A DNA stretch of 64,000 bases from Lineus longissimus (lineage: Eukaryota; Nemertea; Pilidiophora; Heteronemertea; Lineidae). Shown here piece by piece: positions 9,756 to 19,500 of the stretch. The position numbers and the translations under genes are program-made. Position 1 is the first letter of the stretch; each line of letters opens with the position of its first letter. The notes below the pieces were generated by a model. That model did no database searches. It saw only the letters and a program-made list of their open reading frames with translations, and was not told where the DNA came from. The DNA lies in contig NC_088320.1 of assembly GCF_910592395.1 (NCBI RefSeq), forward strand, positions 14,818,501-14,882,500, given 5' to 3'.

Positions 9756-11559
9756 CACATCAACACTATTATACAAAAGCTTCGAGATCATCTCAAACTA
9801 AATTCAACCCACCAGCTGGAATTGTCTGACAGTGCTCGCCACAGTATTACATTTGATTTGTCGTTTTCCGTGTGTGAATTCACTGCATAACTCCTGAGGA
9901 AGAAAACCTTTACTGCAGGGCATTTAAATAGATCGAAAAACTCTGCATTTTGATCTTTGATGGAACAAATAACAATCCAGTCTAGGCACTCTGTTTGAAC
10001 ATTTCAGCTGCTCTGTTAATTTAGGTCAAACGATGTCTTAACATCCTCTCCGGCATAGAAGCTTAAATTGTACAATGGTTCATGGCCAGTCATATGATAA
10101 GGCTAGACATGCCAATGTTTTAGTCCTAGGGAAACGGCGCCTTAGAAAATCGTTAGTTTAGTTTGATGTTCCTGTTAGCATATACCATAGCATAGTAAAG
10201 TAGAGAGTGAATAAATAATGGTATGCTTCTAATATGTGTGTTAATTTATTCAACTCCTAAGTGATTCCGCGATACTGTCGAGTTTGCCTAACACCAAATA
10301 AGTGAGCTTTTGATTCCGCGATACTGTCGAGTTTGCCTAACACCAAATAAGTGAGCTTTTTATACACCAGTCATCTTTTTGTACAGCATTTTAATACATC
10401 TGTTTGTAGACAAACATTTGCCTTACAGTTGGGGTTGCCACTGTGTTTCAATATCAGTTTGTTCACATTATTAATCATGGTCCGGATCAGCAGGTGGCGG
10501 CAGACGAAACCGCTCTTAGAATATCGAGGTAACATCAAATATGCACAGGTGGCATGGCTAGTTTTGGGTACTTGTGTCCGTTTTAAAAGCGTTACGCCAG
10601 TGCATAAACAGCACTATCTATTTGCATTAATAGTCACACCGAATACCAACAGGTGGCAGGGCGGACGAATATCATACTGCGCCAAAACATTTTCGAAAAT
10701 CGCCGTCGTATAATAGAGGGAGAACAATTTTTTTCCGCGAGATGCATGTCTTGCATTCAAAAACATGTTGTCATCATGTTTCATATTATGTTTTCTTTTC
10801 AAGTATGACCTTATGTCGAGCTTTCTCGTACGGCAAAACATAGGGTTCATGTCAACACACTCTAATTAGCAGGACAATACTGTTGGTAAAATAAGTAACC
10901 TTAAATTATTAGAATCATTATTACTACACACAGCGAAATGGATAATAAATAGTATAAAGCGGAAACTGAAAATGTCAAACGCTAAAAATCAGTGAAATTA
11001 CAGAGTATTATATAACGCAAATGAATGACTTCATAGTATTTTAGCCCTTCATTGAAATCAAATATCGGCGCAATGCACTTATACTAGACTGTGAAATGGT
11101 GCTATTCGAGGGACGATAACCCCGTGAATAAATGAGCCGAACAGTCTTGTCGACCGACAATTCTCACTTGGAAACTACGGTATGCTTGGATGTGCTCAAC
11201 AGCTATGCACGTTGAACTACTGCGCATCCATGTTTAACGTGGGACAATGAAATTGTGTAATATCCCCCCCCCCCCCCCGAGCCAACAGCCTCCAAGCCTC
11301 CGCACACACAAAGTTTTATTCGTTGATTTTGTTGAATTTATTTGTCGAGTGAGAAATACTTGATTTCAACTTGATGATCCAAATTGTTATAGTATGTGGG
11401 ATGAAATACCTGGCTTTCATGCGGCGAATATTTGTATTATGTCTTGCTGACAACATATCAGTCGCATATATCTTGCTGACAAATAGAAGTGAGTAAAGAA
11501 CACGAACCCCAATGGAACCGACTTCATCAATGTGTTGATTATCATTGGAAACAGCGCGT
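9756..11559. other. 3' flank of NPC2-like gene A
   Basis: AATAAA at 10210-10215 is the likely poly(A) signal; units B and C keep it at 22788-22793 and 35638-35643. A 51-bp segment near 10260 is tandemly duplicated only here. Two CTCF-like motifs lie at 10487-10500 and 10646-10659. A 120-codon plus-strand frame (10351-10713) is conserved in B and C, but the whole region is conserved as DNA and the protein has no family features. A poly-C tract lies near 11265. The site at 11520-11525 (GACTTC) is the unoccupied equivalent of the Polinton insertion site. Confidence 0.6.
10487..10659 (+). promoter_or_regulatory. Pair of CTCF-like motifs (10487-10500, 10646-10659)
   Basis: TCAGCAGGTGGCGG and CCAACAGGTGGCAG each match 13 of 14 positions of the animal CTCF core CCASYAGRKGGCRS, in the same orientation. 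Both are retained in units B (23016-23029, 23175-23188) and C (35866-35879, 36025-36038). A third CAGGTGGC lies between them with poorer flanks. Insulator function is inference only. Confidence 0.4.
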
Positions 11560-12130
11560 TAAACCACCACCACTTACTTTACCGAAGTTCTCTCAGCCGT
11601 CTATTAATTTTTCATCCAGTCGGCCAATTTCCTATTCCAAACAAAACTCTCTGTAATTTTCTCACATCGGTTTCCAAATGAGACTCTCCGTGAATCACCT
11701 CAAATTACGTCACAATTTTCCCCCTTATTCAATAATGATCGACGTCAACACCTCCATGATGGTGAACTCGAACTCCTTTTAGCAATCGGACTACCACTGC
11801 AGAGAACCACAGAATATGGATTGAAACGCAGCATAACCCTCTTCGTCAACCTATCAGTCAATGGAACACAAGATAAGAACAGTGTGAAAAGAGAACATTA
11901 TTTCTGCAAACCAATTCAAAAAGTTTCGATTCAATCACACCAGATGCGTAGCTTTAAAAGCAAATATCCACCTTGCAACTGGAGAAATTACTTTATCATC
12001 GGTCTTTTGTTCGGTTTTGGTGACAAGCCATTTCACACTTCAATTAGGCCACCTAATGAACTTTATTATTCTCTTCTAATTTATCAACGTGCTTTGACGC
12101 CGGCAGCTATATGGGTCTAATGATGTGAGC
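11560..12130. repeat. GPCR-flanking repeat module, copy 1
   Basis: About 450-550 bp with conserved blocks (GAAGTTCTCT, GATCGACGT, CTCCATGATGGTGAACTCG, ACTACCACTGCAGA). It recurs near 14280, 24080, 26860, 29700, 55580 and 58370. Copies lie upstream of GPCR genes or fragments on the minus strand, so it probably derives from the 5' flank of the ancestral GPCR gene. No convincing coding potential. Confidence 0.6.
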
Positions 12131-12175
12131 TAGGGGGTATTTACGGACATTTCAATGCCATATTTATTTTTTGTT

Positions 12176-12410
12176 GCATTCAAACACCTTCTCCAATGCC
12201 TGTCTAAACCGACGGCCCGTTGCACGGTTCATGTAGGTGAAAAACATGACAAAGCTGTTTAAATTGCTCAAAAAGTATGAAATATTGAGAATACCAAAAT
12301 TGGTCTAGTCGATATCGAGACTTGAAGACGATGGAATTAGTCAACGTATTTGTGACATCTCGCCTGGGAGATGTAAAATCAATACCACTGTGACAGCCGG
12401 GTTGCTTACA
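12176..12410 (-). pseudogene. GPCR C-terminal fragment (TM6-TM7)
   Basis: Reverse-strand translation gives GILNISYFLSNLNSFV followed by TGRRFRQALEKVFEC. This is the TM7 and C-tail of the GPCRs in this array; the TM6 part is degenerate and the rest is gone. Equivalent fragments lie near 24710-24930, 27655-27885 and 56218-56440, so it was part of the duplicated unit. Confidence 0.75.
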
Positions 12411-12590
12411 TGTAGATCACTGAGGAGCCGTGTTCCTTCATAGAGATGTTATGACGTTTTATTTTTCTAATACCGGAAAAATTGTATTGATGATGGTCTA
12501 TTTTATTCTTATTGTCCAGATACCACATGCTATGGCTAAATTGTGAGAGAAAAGCATTTGTTTTCTGACATTCTACTCCCAAACCAAATA

Positions 12591-13625
12591 TCAGTTTTGG
12601 TTACATTTGAATACCTTTCCCAAGGCTTGTCTAAACCGTCGTCCCAACGCACAGTAGAGGAAAAAATTGACAAAACTGTTCAAATTGCTCAAAAAATAGG
12701 AAATATCGAGAACGCCAAAATAGGCATCAGAGTCGATATCGAGACCTGAATATGATTGAATTAATCCAAGTACTTGGGAAAGCCCGCCCGGCAGTTCTAG
12801 AATAATAAATATCACCACCACTGTGACCACTCTATGCGTAACCATCTTAATCAGTTTGGCTCGCTCTGCGTCTTTCTTGGTTAGGTGTCTAGTAGTCGCC
12901 TGATTTAGGCTCAATGATATCAAGCGAGTGAAGATTATAAGGCTCGTTATTGGTATCAATGAATTAATAATGACATGCATGACTCTAATGTAGGTGTTGC
13001 GGAAGTTATAGTTATAGTACAAAGCTGTGTACTTCCACCAGGGTAGGATCATACGTGAGCAAGGGTCGTAACGAAGTGTCACCTCGTACGAGAGGAACAG
13101 GGGTATTCGATACAAGAAGGCGCCAAAACAGATTGCGGATAGCGAAATGTAGGCATTCCTCTTTGTGCATAAAGCTGCCGCCAACAGTGGCCTGCAGACT
13201 GCAATGAATCGCTCAGTGGCAACACAAAAAGTGATATAGATGGATGCAGTCTTTGAAAAGAAAATCATTGTGCGGAGATAACTGTATGCGTGCGCATGCA
13301 ACAAAATATACTCGAACCAAAACCCCGTATAGTTATACAGGGCCTGCATTGATTCACCAAATACTTGCGAAATCAAGACTAAACTATCGGTTACTGCTAA
13401 ACCTTGTAGCAGCACCGAAGTTGATGTGTATGGCCGCTCATGTCCTATACCAATAATAGCAAGTATATTTGCTGGAAAGCCAATTACTGCCATGATTAAT
13501 GCCAATGGTACATTAACGGTGAAAGCCGCAAAATCATAGAAACCAATCAAAGGCAATATTGGATACAAACATGTTCCATTCTCTCTGTATATAGTGAAAG
13601 TAATGGTCGCGTTTGTTGTCGCCAT
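12591..13625 (-). CDS. Class A (rhodopsin-like) GPCR, copy 1, intronless (344 aa)
   Basis: Seven hydrophobic segments with class A landmarks: TM1 GFPANILAIIGI (Asn1.50), TM2 LAVTDSLVL (Asp2.50), TM3 end ATERFIAVCRP (ERF in place of DRY), TM7 NSFVNFFLYC in place of NPxxY, then a basic helix-8 GRRFRQAL. The pattern is closest to invertebrate peptide/FMRFamide-receptor-like families; the ligand is unknown. The usual TM3 cysteine (3.25) is replaced by Tyr; cysteines in the N-terminus (CLYP) and second extracellular loop (PCSRM) could form another bond. I chose the ATG at 13623-13625 because all copies share it; an in-frame ATG 11 codons upstream is not conserved. Single-exon, opposite strand to the NPC2 gene. 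Confidence 0.9.
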   Translation of the reverse strand: MATTNATITFTIYRENGTCLYPILPLIGFYDFAAFTVNVPLALIMAVIGFPANILAIIGIGHERPYTSTSVLLQGLAVTDSLVLISQVFGESMQALYNYTGFWFEYILLHAHAYSYLRTMIFFSKTASIYITFCVATERFIAVCRPLLAAALCTKRNAYISLSAICFGAFLYRIPLFLSYEVTLRYDPCSRMILPWWKYTALYYNYNFRNTYIRVMHVIINSLIPITSLIIFTRLISLSLNQATTRHLTKKDAERAKLIKMVTHRVVTVVVIFIILELPGGLSQVLGLIQSYSGLDIDSDAYFGVLDISYFLSNLNSFVNFFLYCALGRRFRQALGKVFKCNQN

Positions 13626-13680
13626 CGCAGCTGGTTTAACCGTCAAATCTACGAGCATGAAATAGATAATTTTGTAACAT

Positions 13681-13926
13681 CTAGTTCACCAGTTGGCATC
13701 CCTGGATAAAGAAGCTCTTGGTTACACGATAGACCAATTTTCTGGTCGTTACTGCGACATGCGTATCACTCCGTTGTGTGTAAACGGCGAATAACACTAA
13801 ATTATAGAAACAAATCAAGCGATGTGTGGGATACAAACATAGTCCACGCTTTATGGATGTGCTGAAAAAAGTGGCCTCGCCAGTTGTCACCATCGTAGAT
13901 GTGTTTACCTTAAAATTTACGAGCAA
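13681..13926 (-). pseudogene. GPCR N-terminal fragment
   Basis: An open frame whose middle (CLYPTHRLICFYNLVLFAVY) parallels the CLYP...FY...FTVNV N-terminus of the full GPCRs, then loses similarity in what would be TM1. Its upstream flank also resembles the GPCR 5' flank, so it is the start of an older tandem copy. Related fragments: 26204-26416 and about 57740-57965. Confidence 0.7.
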
Positions 13927-14279
13927 ATCATCAAAATTTTATAGAAAAAAATGCTACTATGAGGCATTTTGTAAGGCTGCTCTCTGGATAAAGAGGCTCT
14001 CGGTTCAAGTCCAAATTGACTCTAATCTTCTGGTCGATGCTGCGTATCACTGCCTTGTCGAGGTGACGTCATGATCCAGATTTATTTGGTGAATGGAATG
14101 AGAAAGACCTGACTTATTCAAACTGGTTGTTCAATGTTGCATGAAAAACCGAACTTTCATGCGGCGTCCGGTGAACATTTGTGTTTTGGCTTATATATCG
14201 CCGACAAACTGGAGCGATTAAATAAAAGAAAACCCCAAGGAAATGATTTCATCAATGTCTTGATTATCATCGAAAACAA

Positions 14280-14800
14280 GGCATCATTATTTGCCAGATA
14301 TTAAACTTTGTTCCAACACTAACACCTAACGAAGTTCTCTTAGCCGCCTATTCGTTTTTCATTAAGTTGGCAAATTTCCAATTCCTGCTGGACAGTTTGA
14401 ACAAAACTCTCTGTAACTTTCTCATATCCTGTCCAAATGAGACTGTCCGTGCATCAGCTAAAATTAATTGACAATATCCTCCTTGATCTTATGATATTGA
14501 TCGACGTAAACACCTCCATGGTGGTGAACTCGAACTCCTTTTAACAATCGGACTACCACTGCAGAGAACCACGAATATGGATAGAAATTAGCATAACGCT
14601 CTTCGTCAACCTATCAGTCAATGGAACACGAACTGAGAACAGTGTGAATAGAGAACAAATATACATGTACTAGTATTTCTGCAAACCTATTCAAAAAGTT
14701 GCAATTCAATCACACTAGATGCGTACCTTTGAAAACAAATGTCCACCTTGCAACTGGAGAAATTGTTTTATAATATCGATGTTGTATTCTGTTTCGGTGA
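14280..14800. repeat. GPCR-flanking repeat module, copy 2
   Basis: Second copy of the module described at 11560, here upstream (minus-strand sense) of the GPCR N-terminal fragment. Diverged from copy 1 but with the same ordered blocks. Confidence 0.6.
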
Positions 14801-15892
14801 TCGGTTTTTTTGAATGCTGAACAACGCGAGAAATCGAACGATTATTGTTGGAGGCAGGTCTTCTGTGTATATTGCTGAACGGTCTATACATCACTGTAAT
14901 CACCCCCCCCCCCCCCCCCCCCCACGACCCACCGTCCCATCCTAGACCTCTAATCTTTATCCACATGTCTAAAGTTAGCACCAAGGTTACTAAACCGTTA
15001 GTAATAGCAATAGTATAACACCGTAAAGACGGCGGCTGATTCAATGTTCATTTCCGGAAGTCATTACCTTTAGGTCTCATGTTTCCGCAGACGAAGCACC
15101 ACTTCTTTAAATATCTAAAGCACTTGTCCAGAAGCAAATTGAGACAAGAAACACTTACTCCTGCTAAATTTATGTCGTCAGAAGTTATTAAAACGATGTT
15201 CAGCTCTCCTGACGCCACGTTTGGTGTTCGGAAGATCACACTGATAAAATTTCGTGAAAAAAATAATTTTGCTTTGCTTTAAAAACAGCAGCTTAATTAG
15301 AGTAGTGAGCGAAGATAAGTTTTTTTCTGCATGCGTCTGTTAACTACAGCTCTGGCGGTATTTATTCAGTCCAGGTTATACATAATACGTTCATGAATTG
15401 TTATCAATATCAATTAGGCGAACTTCGCGCATACAGGCTGCACCAACAGTATTCAAATGTTTAGGTACATAACACAATGAAAGTGATTTTAACCCTCCGA
15501 GCTGTGTTCAATCGGAAATTAAAATCCTGATGGTATACGTATGTCAGTCACTCGTGACAAAAAGAAGTTTTTGCAGACCAAAAAAACACAGCGGGGTCAA
15601 TATCGGACTCGATCGGGGAACATCAACATCTACAGGGTAGCCAAGAATTATTTTTCCTCACGCAATTGGTACACAATGGAATTCTATTGTGTAACGAGGA
15701 AAATAATTCTGGGCCACCCTGTAGATAACCAGGGTCAGTCGTAAGCTCCCTTCGCAGCTGGTAGAGTGAAATGCCCTGACGGTCAGTCAGGAAGAGAGAA
15801 CGTAGAATCATGAGACTGCTTCGAATATTTCGAATAGGTTCCTAGGAACATTGAACCTTCTTTATATCAGACCTGGATAACATAAACAAGCA
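14801..15892. other. Unit A/B spacer
   Basis: No gene seen. Contains a long poly-C tract near 14905-14923 and a TA-flanked MITE at 15633-15721. It is collinear with 30176-31164 and 58830-59949. Reading frames on both strands are short and unlike known proteins. Confidence 0.65.
15633..15721. mobile_element. 89-bp MITE with TA target duplication
   Basis: Starts CAGGGTAGCCAAGAATT and ends with the near-exact reverse complement (AATTCTGGGCCACCCTG); TA dinucleotides flank it at 15631-15632 and 15722-15723. A second copy sits at 59709-59797. The B/C spacer lacks it at the same position (about 31030). The TA flanks and terminal sequence suggest a Tc1/mariner-type non-autonomous element. Confidence 0.8.
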
Positions 15893-16544
15893 CCCAAAAA
15901 TGATTATACCCTGCAGAAGACCTCATGGATGAGGAGGCTTCTTCTGTACAAGTATCATCTGGGAACGCATTTCTGGTAATGCCAAAAATAATGAAGGATT
16001 ATTGAATAGCTACATACATCAAGTATCAGCTATTGTTTATCACATGATAAGTTGATAACTGTAGCATCATGCTTGGTACATTTTGAACCTTGTTAATCTT
16101 GCCATGTAATGTTTAGCCCTTATGTCACAGGAAAAGATATCCTGCATGCAAGTGGGGCAAGTTTGCATGATGCAAGTTTAGATTTCAAAATATATATTTA
16201 GTGTCCAATTCTTAACCATGATCCGTCAGAACAATACAGGGCTGAACGCATTTTCCAGGACGACTTTCTACTCCCAGCCCAGTCTTACGTAAGTAGATCC
16301 AGAGTATAATAATCATGATGTTCGCCATGCACCTGCCAACTGAACATACTCATTGGCAATGCAACTACGCAACCTTTCTCCTCCATATTAATGGTATTGA
16401 AATAATGGCCAACCAAGGTGCTCCAAACGCCACGCTTATCATATATTACATCATATGAGGATGTATAAAGCCTAGCTTTGAACTAACTCGTCATTCAAGC
16501 GGTCAGAAAGACTTCTATTGGTCTCCTTCGTTTAATTCCACACC
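15893..16544 (+). promoter_or_regulatory. Upstream region of NPC2-like gene B, with TATA box at 16464-16470
   Basis: No gene is seen. Collinear with the region before copy A; TATAAAG is preserved at the same distance from the start codon. Confidence 0.6.
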
Positions 16545-19500
16545 ATGAAAGCGCTAATCCCCGTTCTCCTTGCCCTCGTGGCGTTTGATTCCGGCATGTC
16601 AACGCCATTCATGGACTGCGGTGAGTAAAAATCCTTCACACTTATTTTGAGGGTTGACCATAGGAGCCGACATTATTGCTAGAAGTTGAAATCATGAAGC
16701 AATAAAAGCTCCTTCAAAGTGAAGTGAATGCACATTTAAGATGTGGGAGGCTGGTCGCTGGAAGACAAAGAACAGTCTCCGACCCATGAAATTAGCAATC
16801 TCTTCATTTTAAATGAGTTCTATCTGCTTTAGGGTTTCAAGTTCAAGCAAGAACACGTGGTGCTTACGGTCAACCCATAAGGAAGAACACGTTTGTTTTA
16901 ATAGGCAAAGACATACTGGGTGAATTTTCCTGCAATTTTTACAAGTCCGAAAGCTAAAACATGAAATAAAATGAAGAATGTTGCTTCCTTACTTATATCA
17001 AAGATGTATTTGGGGTCGGTAACAAATATTGAATAAATGAAACAGTCTTTCATGTCCATAAATCTTCCCAATATGAGAAACAAAAGCATTTTTTGCTAGC
17101 AAGGAAGCCAACCAGCTGATTGTTCTCTGCCGAAAACCTTATCAATGCGTGAATAAGGGTCATTGCTTGGGCAAACTTTTCCAATGGGCCGAAAGGTTGA
17201 CCATAGGCACCACCATTTTGGCTAGAACTTGAAATCTAAAAGCAATTTCAAGGGTGGGAGTCGGTTGTTTGCTTTCAAGAGAACAGCCTCTGAGGTTTTG
17301 AATCGGCATTCACTTCATTTTGAAGGACTTTTAATTGTGTCTAACCTTTAATGGTGGTGCGTATGGCCATTCCATACTCATGAGGATTTGAAAGGAACGA
17401 GTTTGGAATCAACCTTGCACTGAAGGCCTATGTACAGACATGGGCATAGGCCCACAAATGTGTATGCTAATTCCAGGAATTAACAGCCAACATGGCAAGA
17501 AACAGATATGAACAGCTTGGTGAAATGACATTATATTCATATCACATGAAGTGTTTCATAAAGTGACTTAAAATGCAGTTATAGGAGACATACTGTCCGC
17601 TTTGGTTACACGTGGACACGTACAGTTATGACTGTCCGCTAAGTGCATACTGTAACCATAGCGGACGGTGACACAGGTGCACAGAGGTAATGAATGAATG
17701 AATGAATATAAGAATTTCTATAGCGGCTGAATTAAAAGAAAAACTTAAATTCTCAGGCGCTTTACAAAGCAAAACACTCCCTCAAAAGATGTTGTTTCAG
17801 GAGAGTTTTGAAATGTCTATGGAACCAGCAAGCCTGATGTCAGAAGGTAGCTGGTTCTATAGAACCGGTGATGACTTGTAAAAAGAACGGTCACCAAAGG
17901 TTTTGCACTTAGTGCGAGGGACCACCAAAGTTGGAGCAATAACAGAGCGGAGATGGTAGGTGGAATGGTGCCTCAGTCTGACCATATCACACAGGTACGC
18001 AGGTAACCATAGCGGACAGTCTGCCGTATATTTTTGCATTTTAAGTCACTTTATAGAACACTTTAAGCCAAGAGCGTGTTATCACATCTTACTATTCTGG
18101 TGTACATGCTACACAACACAGCCCGTGCAATGATCTCCACAACTTAGGCAATTATGGTAAAAATAAGCGCAAAAAGTGCCAATAATTCGGCATACAATTA
18201 CAAAAACACGGATTTTGTCGTCTCCCTACTTTTTATCTCCCTTTTTGATTATGATATAGGCCTACTCTGAGGACGCCATTAAGCCGGTTTTGATGCGTCT
18301 GTTTTGCATAGGCCTGTTACACCTAGCTTTTGTACAGGCGCCATGGTGTCTGCCAGTATATTTCTAATACTCTAGGTGTGATGCAGAGTGATGATTTATA
18401 GCTTGATTGCAGTATATTGCGATTCTTTAACCCATACTCGTAATCAATTTGGATAACGTTGCGTAGGAATTATTGCAATAACGTAACATCTTCCTGAAAT
18501 CAATTGACATTAACAAAAACCTTCCCTTGTTTATTTTCAGGGTCACAGGCTGGTAAGGTTGAATCAGTAGACATCGCAACACCCGGCGGCCGCCAAGGGT
18601 TTCTTGTGCGAGGAGAAAAAGCAACTCTAACGGTTGTGTTCACTTCGTGTAAGTATAGTAGAAACGCCATCATCAAGAAATTCACCGGCTATTTGCCTCG
18701 ACTGCGATGGTGGTTTCTTGGCACCACCCTTTTTATGTATTGGTGCTATTCACGATGACGTCGCGTTGATTCCTGTGTTGTCTATTATTCACCGACACAA
18801 TGCCATAAGGCCCACATCTTCTATTGCGTTTCACCATTAAGAATATCTTTGCTGCCTCCACTAAAATGGGGCCGGTCCACTGTGCATCAACATCTACATT
18901 GGGGACTCTTTAATTCCTATCCAAATAAGCCATGCCATAGGCCCTGAAAACAGAAACATCGATTTATTCTCTGTTACATACAATTGAATATGAACATTTA
19001 TTACAGAAATATCATCTGAATTATTGTTTTTCATGAATTTACATTTGACAAAATTAATGAAAATTTTGCGGACACTTTTTTTGGCCGAAAAGGGTCAAAA
19101 TATTTATTTACAAGGTTATATGAGGTTTTCTTTGCAGAAATAGAAACTTCATGCAAAATTCCCCAACTTTTATATACATTGTAACCTTTTAGGACCATTA
19201 GAAATGATTTTTTTCTTTTTCAAAATTACCTTCCGAACGTTTTAATTTTACCTGGGGAAATTTGACCGTTTAAGGGTTAATCCGGCGGTCTTATGGGCGA
19301 TCGTATGATTTATGACACGTCTCTTTGCCAGTCACGTGTCACTTTTGGTTCTATACATTTAAAACATTTTTAGGCCCACCAACTAGTTATAAGTTTGAGA
19401 ACCTTTCTTAGCATTTTGGAGACACCGTATACCTGTTACAAACACACACAAATAAATTCCTTGTCGTGAATTTTGACATGATATTTTGACACCTGCTAAA

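Larger units (their letters stand above)
16621..18540 (+). other. Intron 1 of NPC2-like gene B
   Basis: No gene seen. Contains the invertible segment in reverse orientation (17411-17686) and a B-specific 316-bp insertion (17691-18006). Confidence 0.7.

Noticed and set aside
10351-10713. 120-codon plus-strand frame conserved in units A, B and C
   Set aside because: It lies in a region conserved as DNA through unit duplication, has no family features, starts past the NPC2 poly(A) signal, and substitutions do not favour coding.
13990-14020. tRNA B-box-like sequence GGTTCAAGTCC
   Set aside because: It belongs to the duplicated GPCR 5' flank (paralogous text at about 13700 and 26530), there is no A box at the right distance, and no cloverleaf can be drawn.
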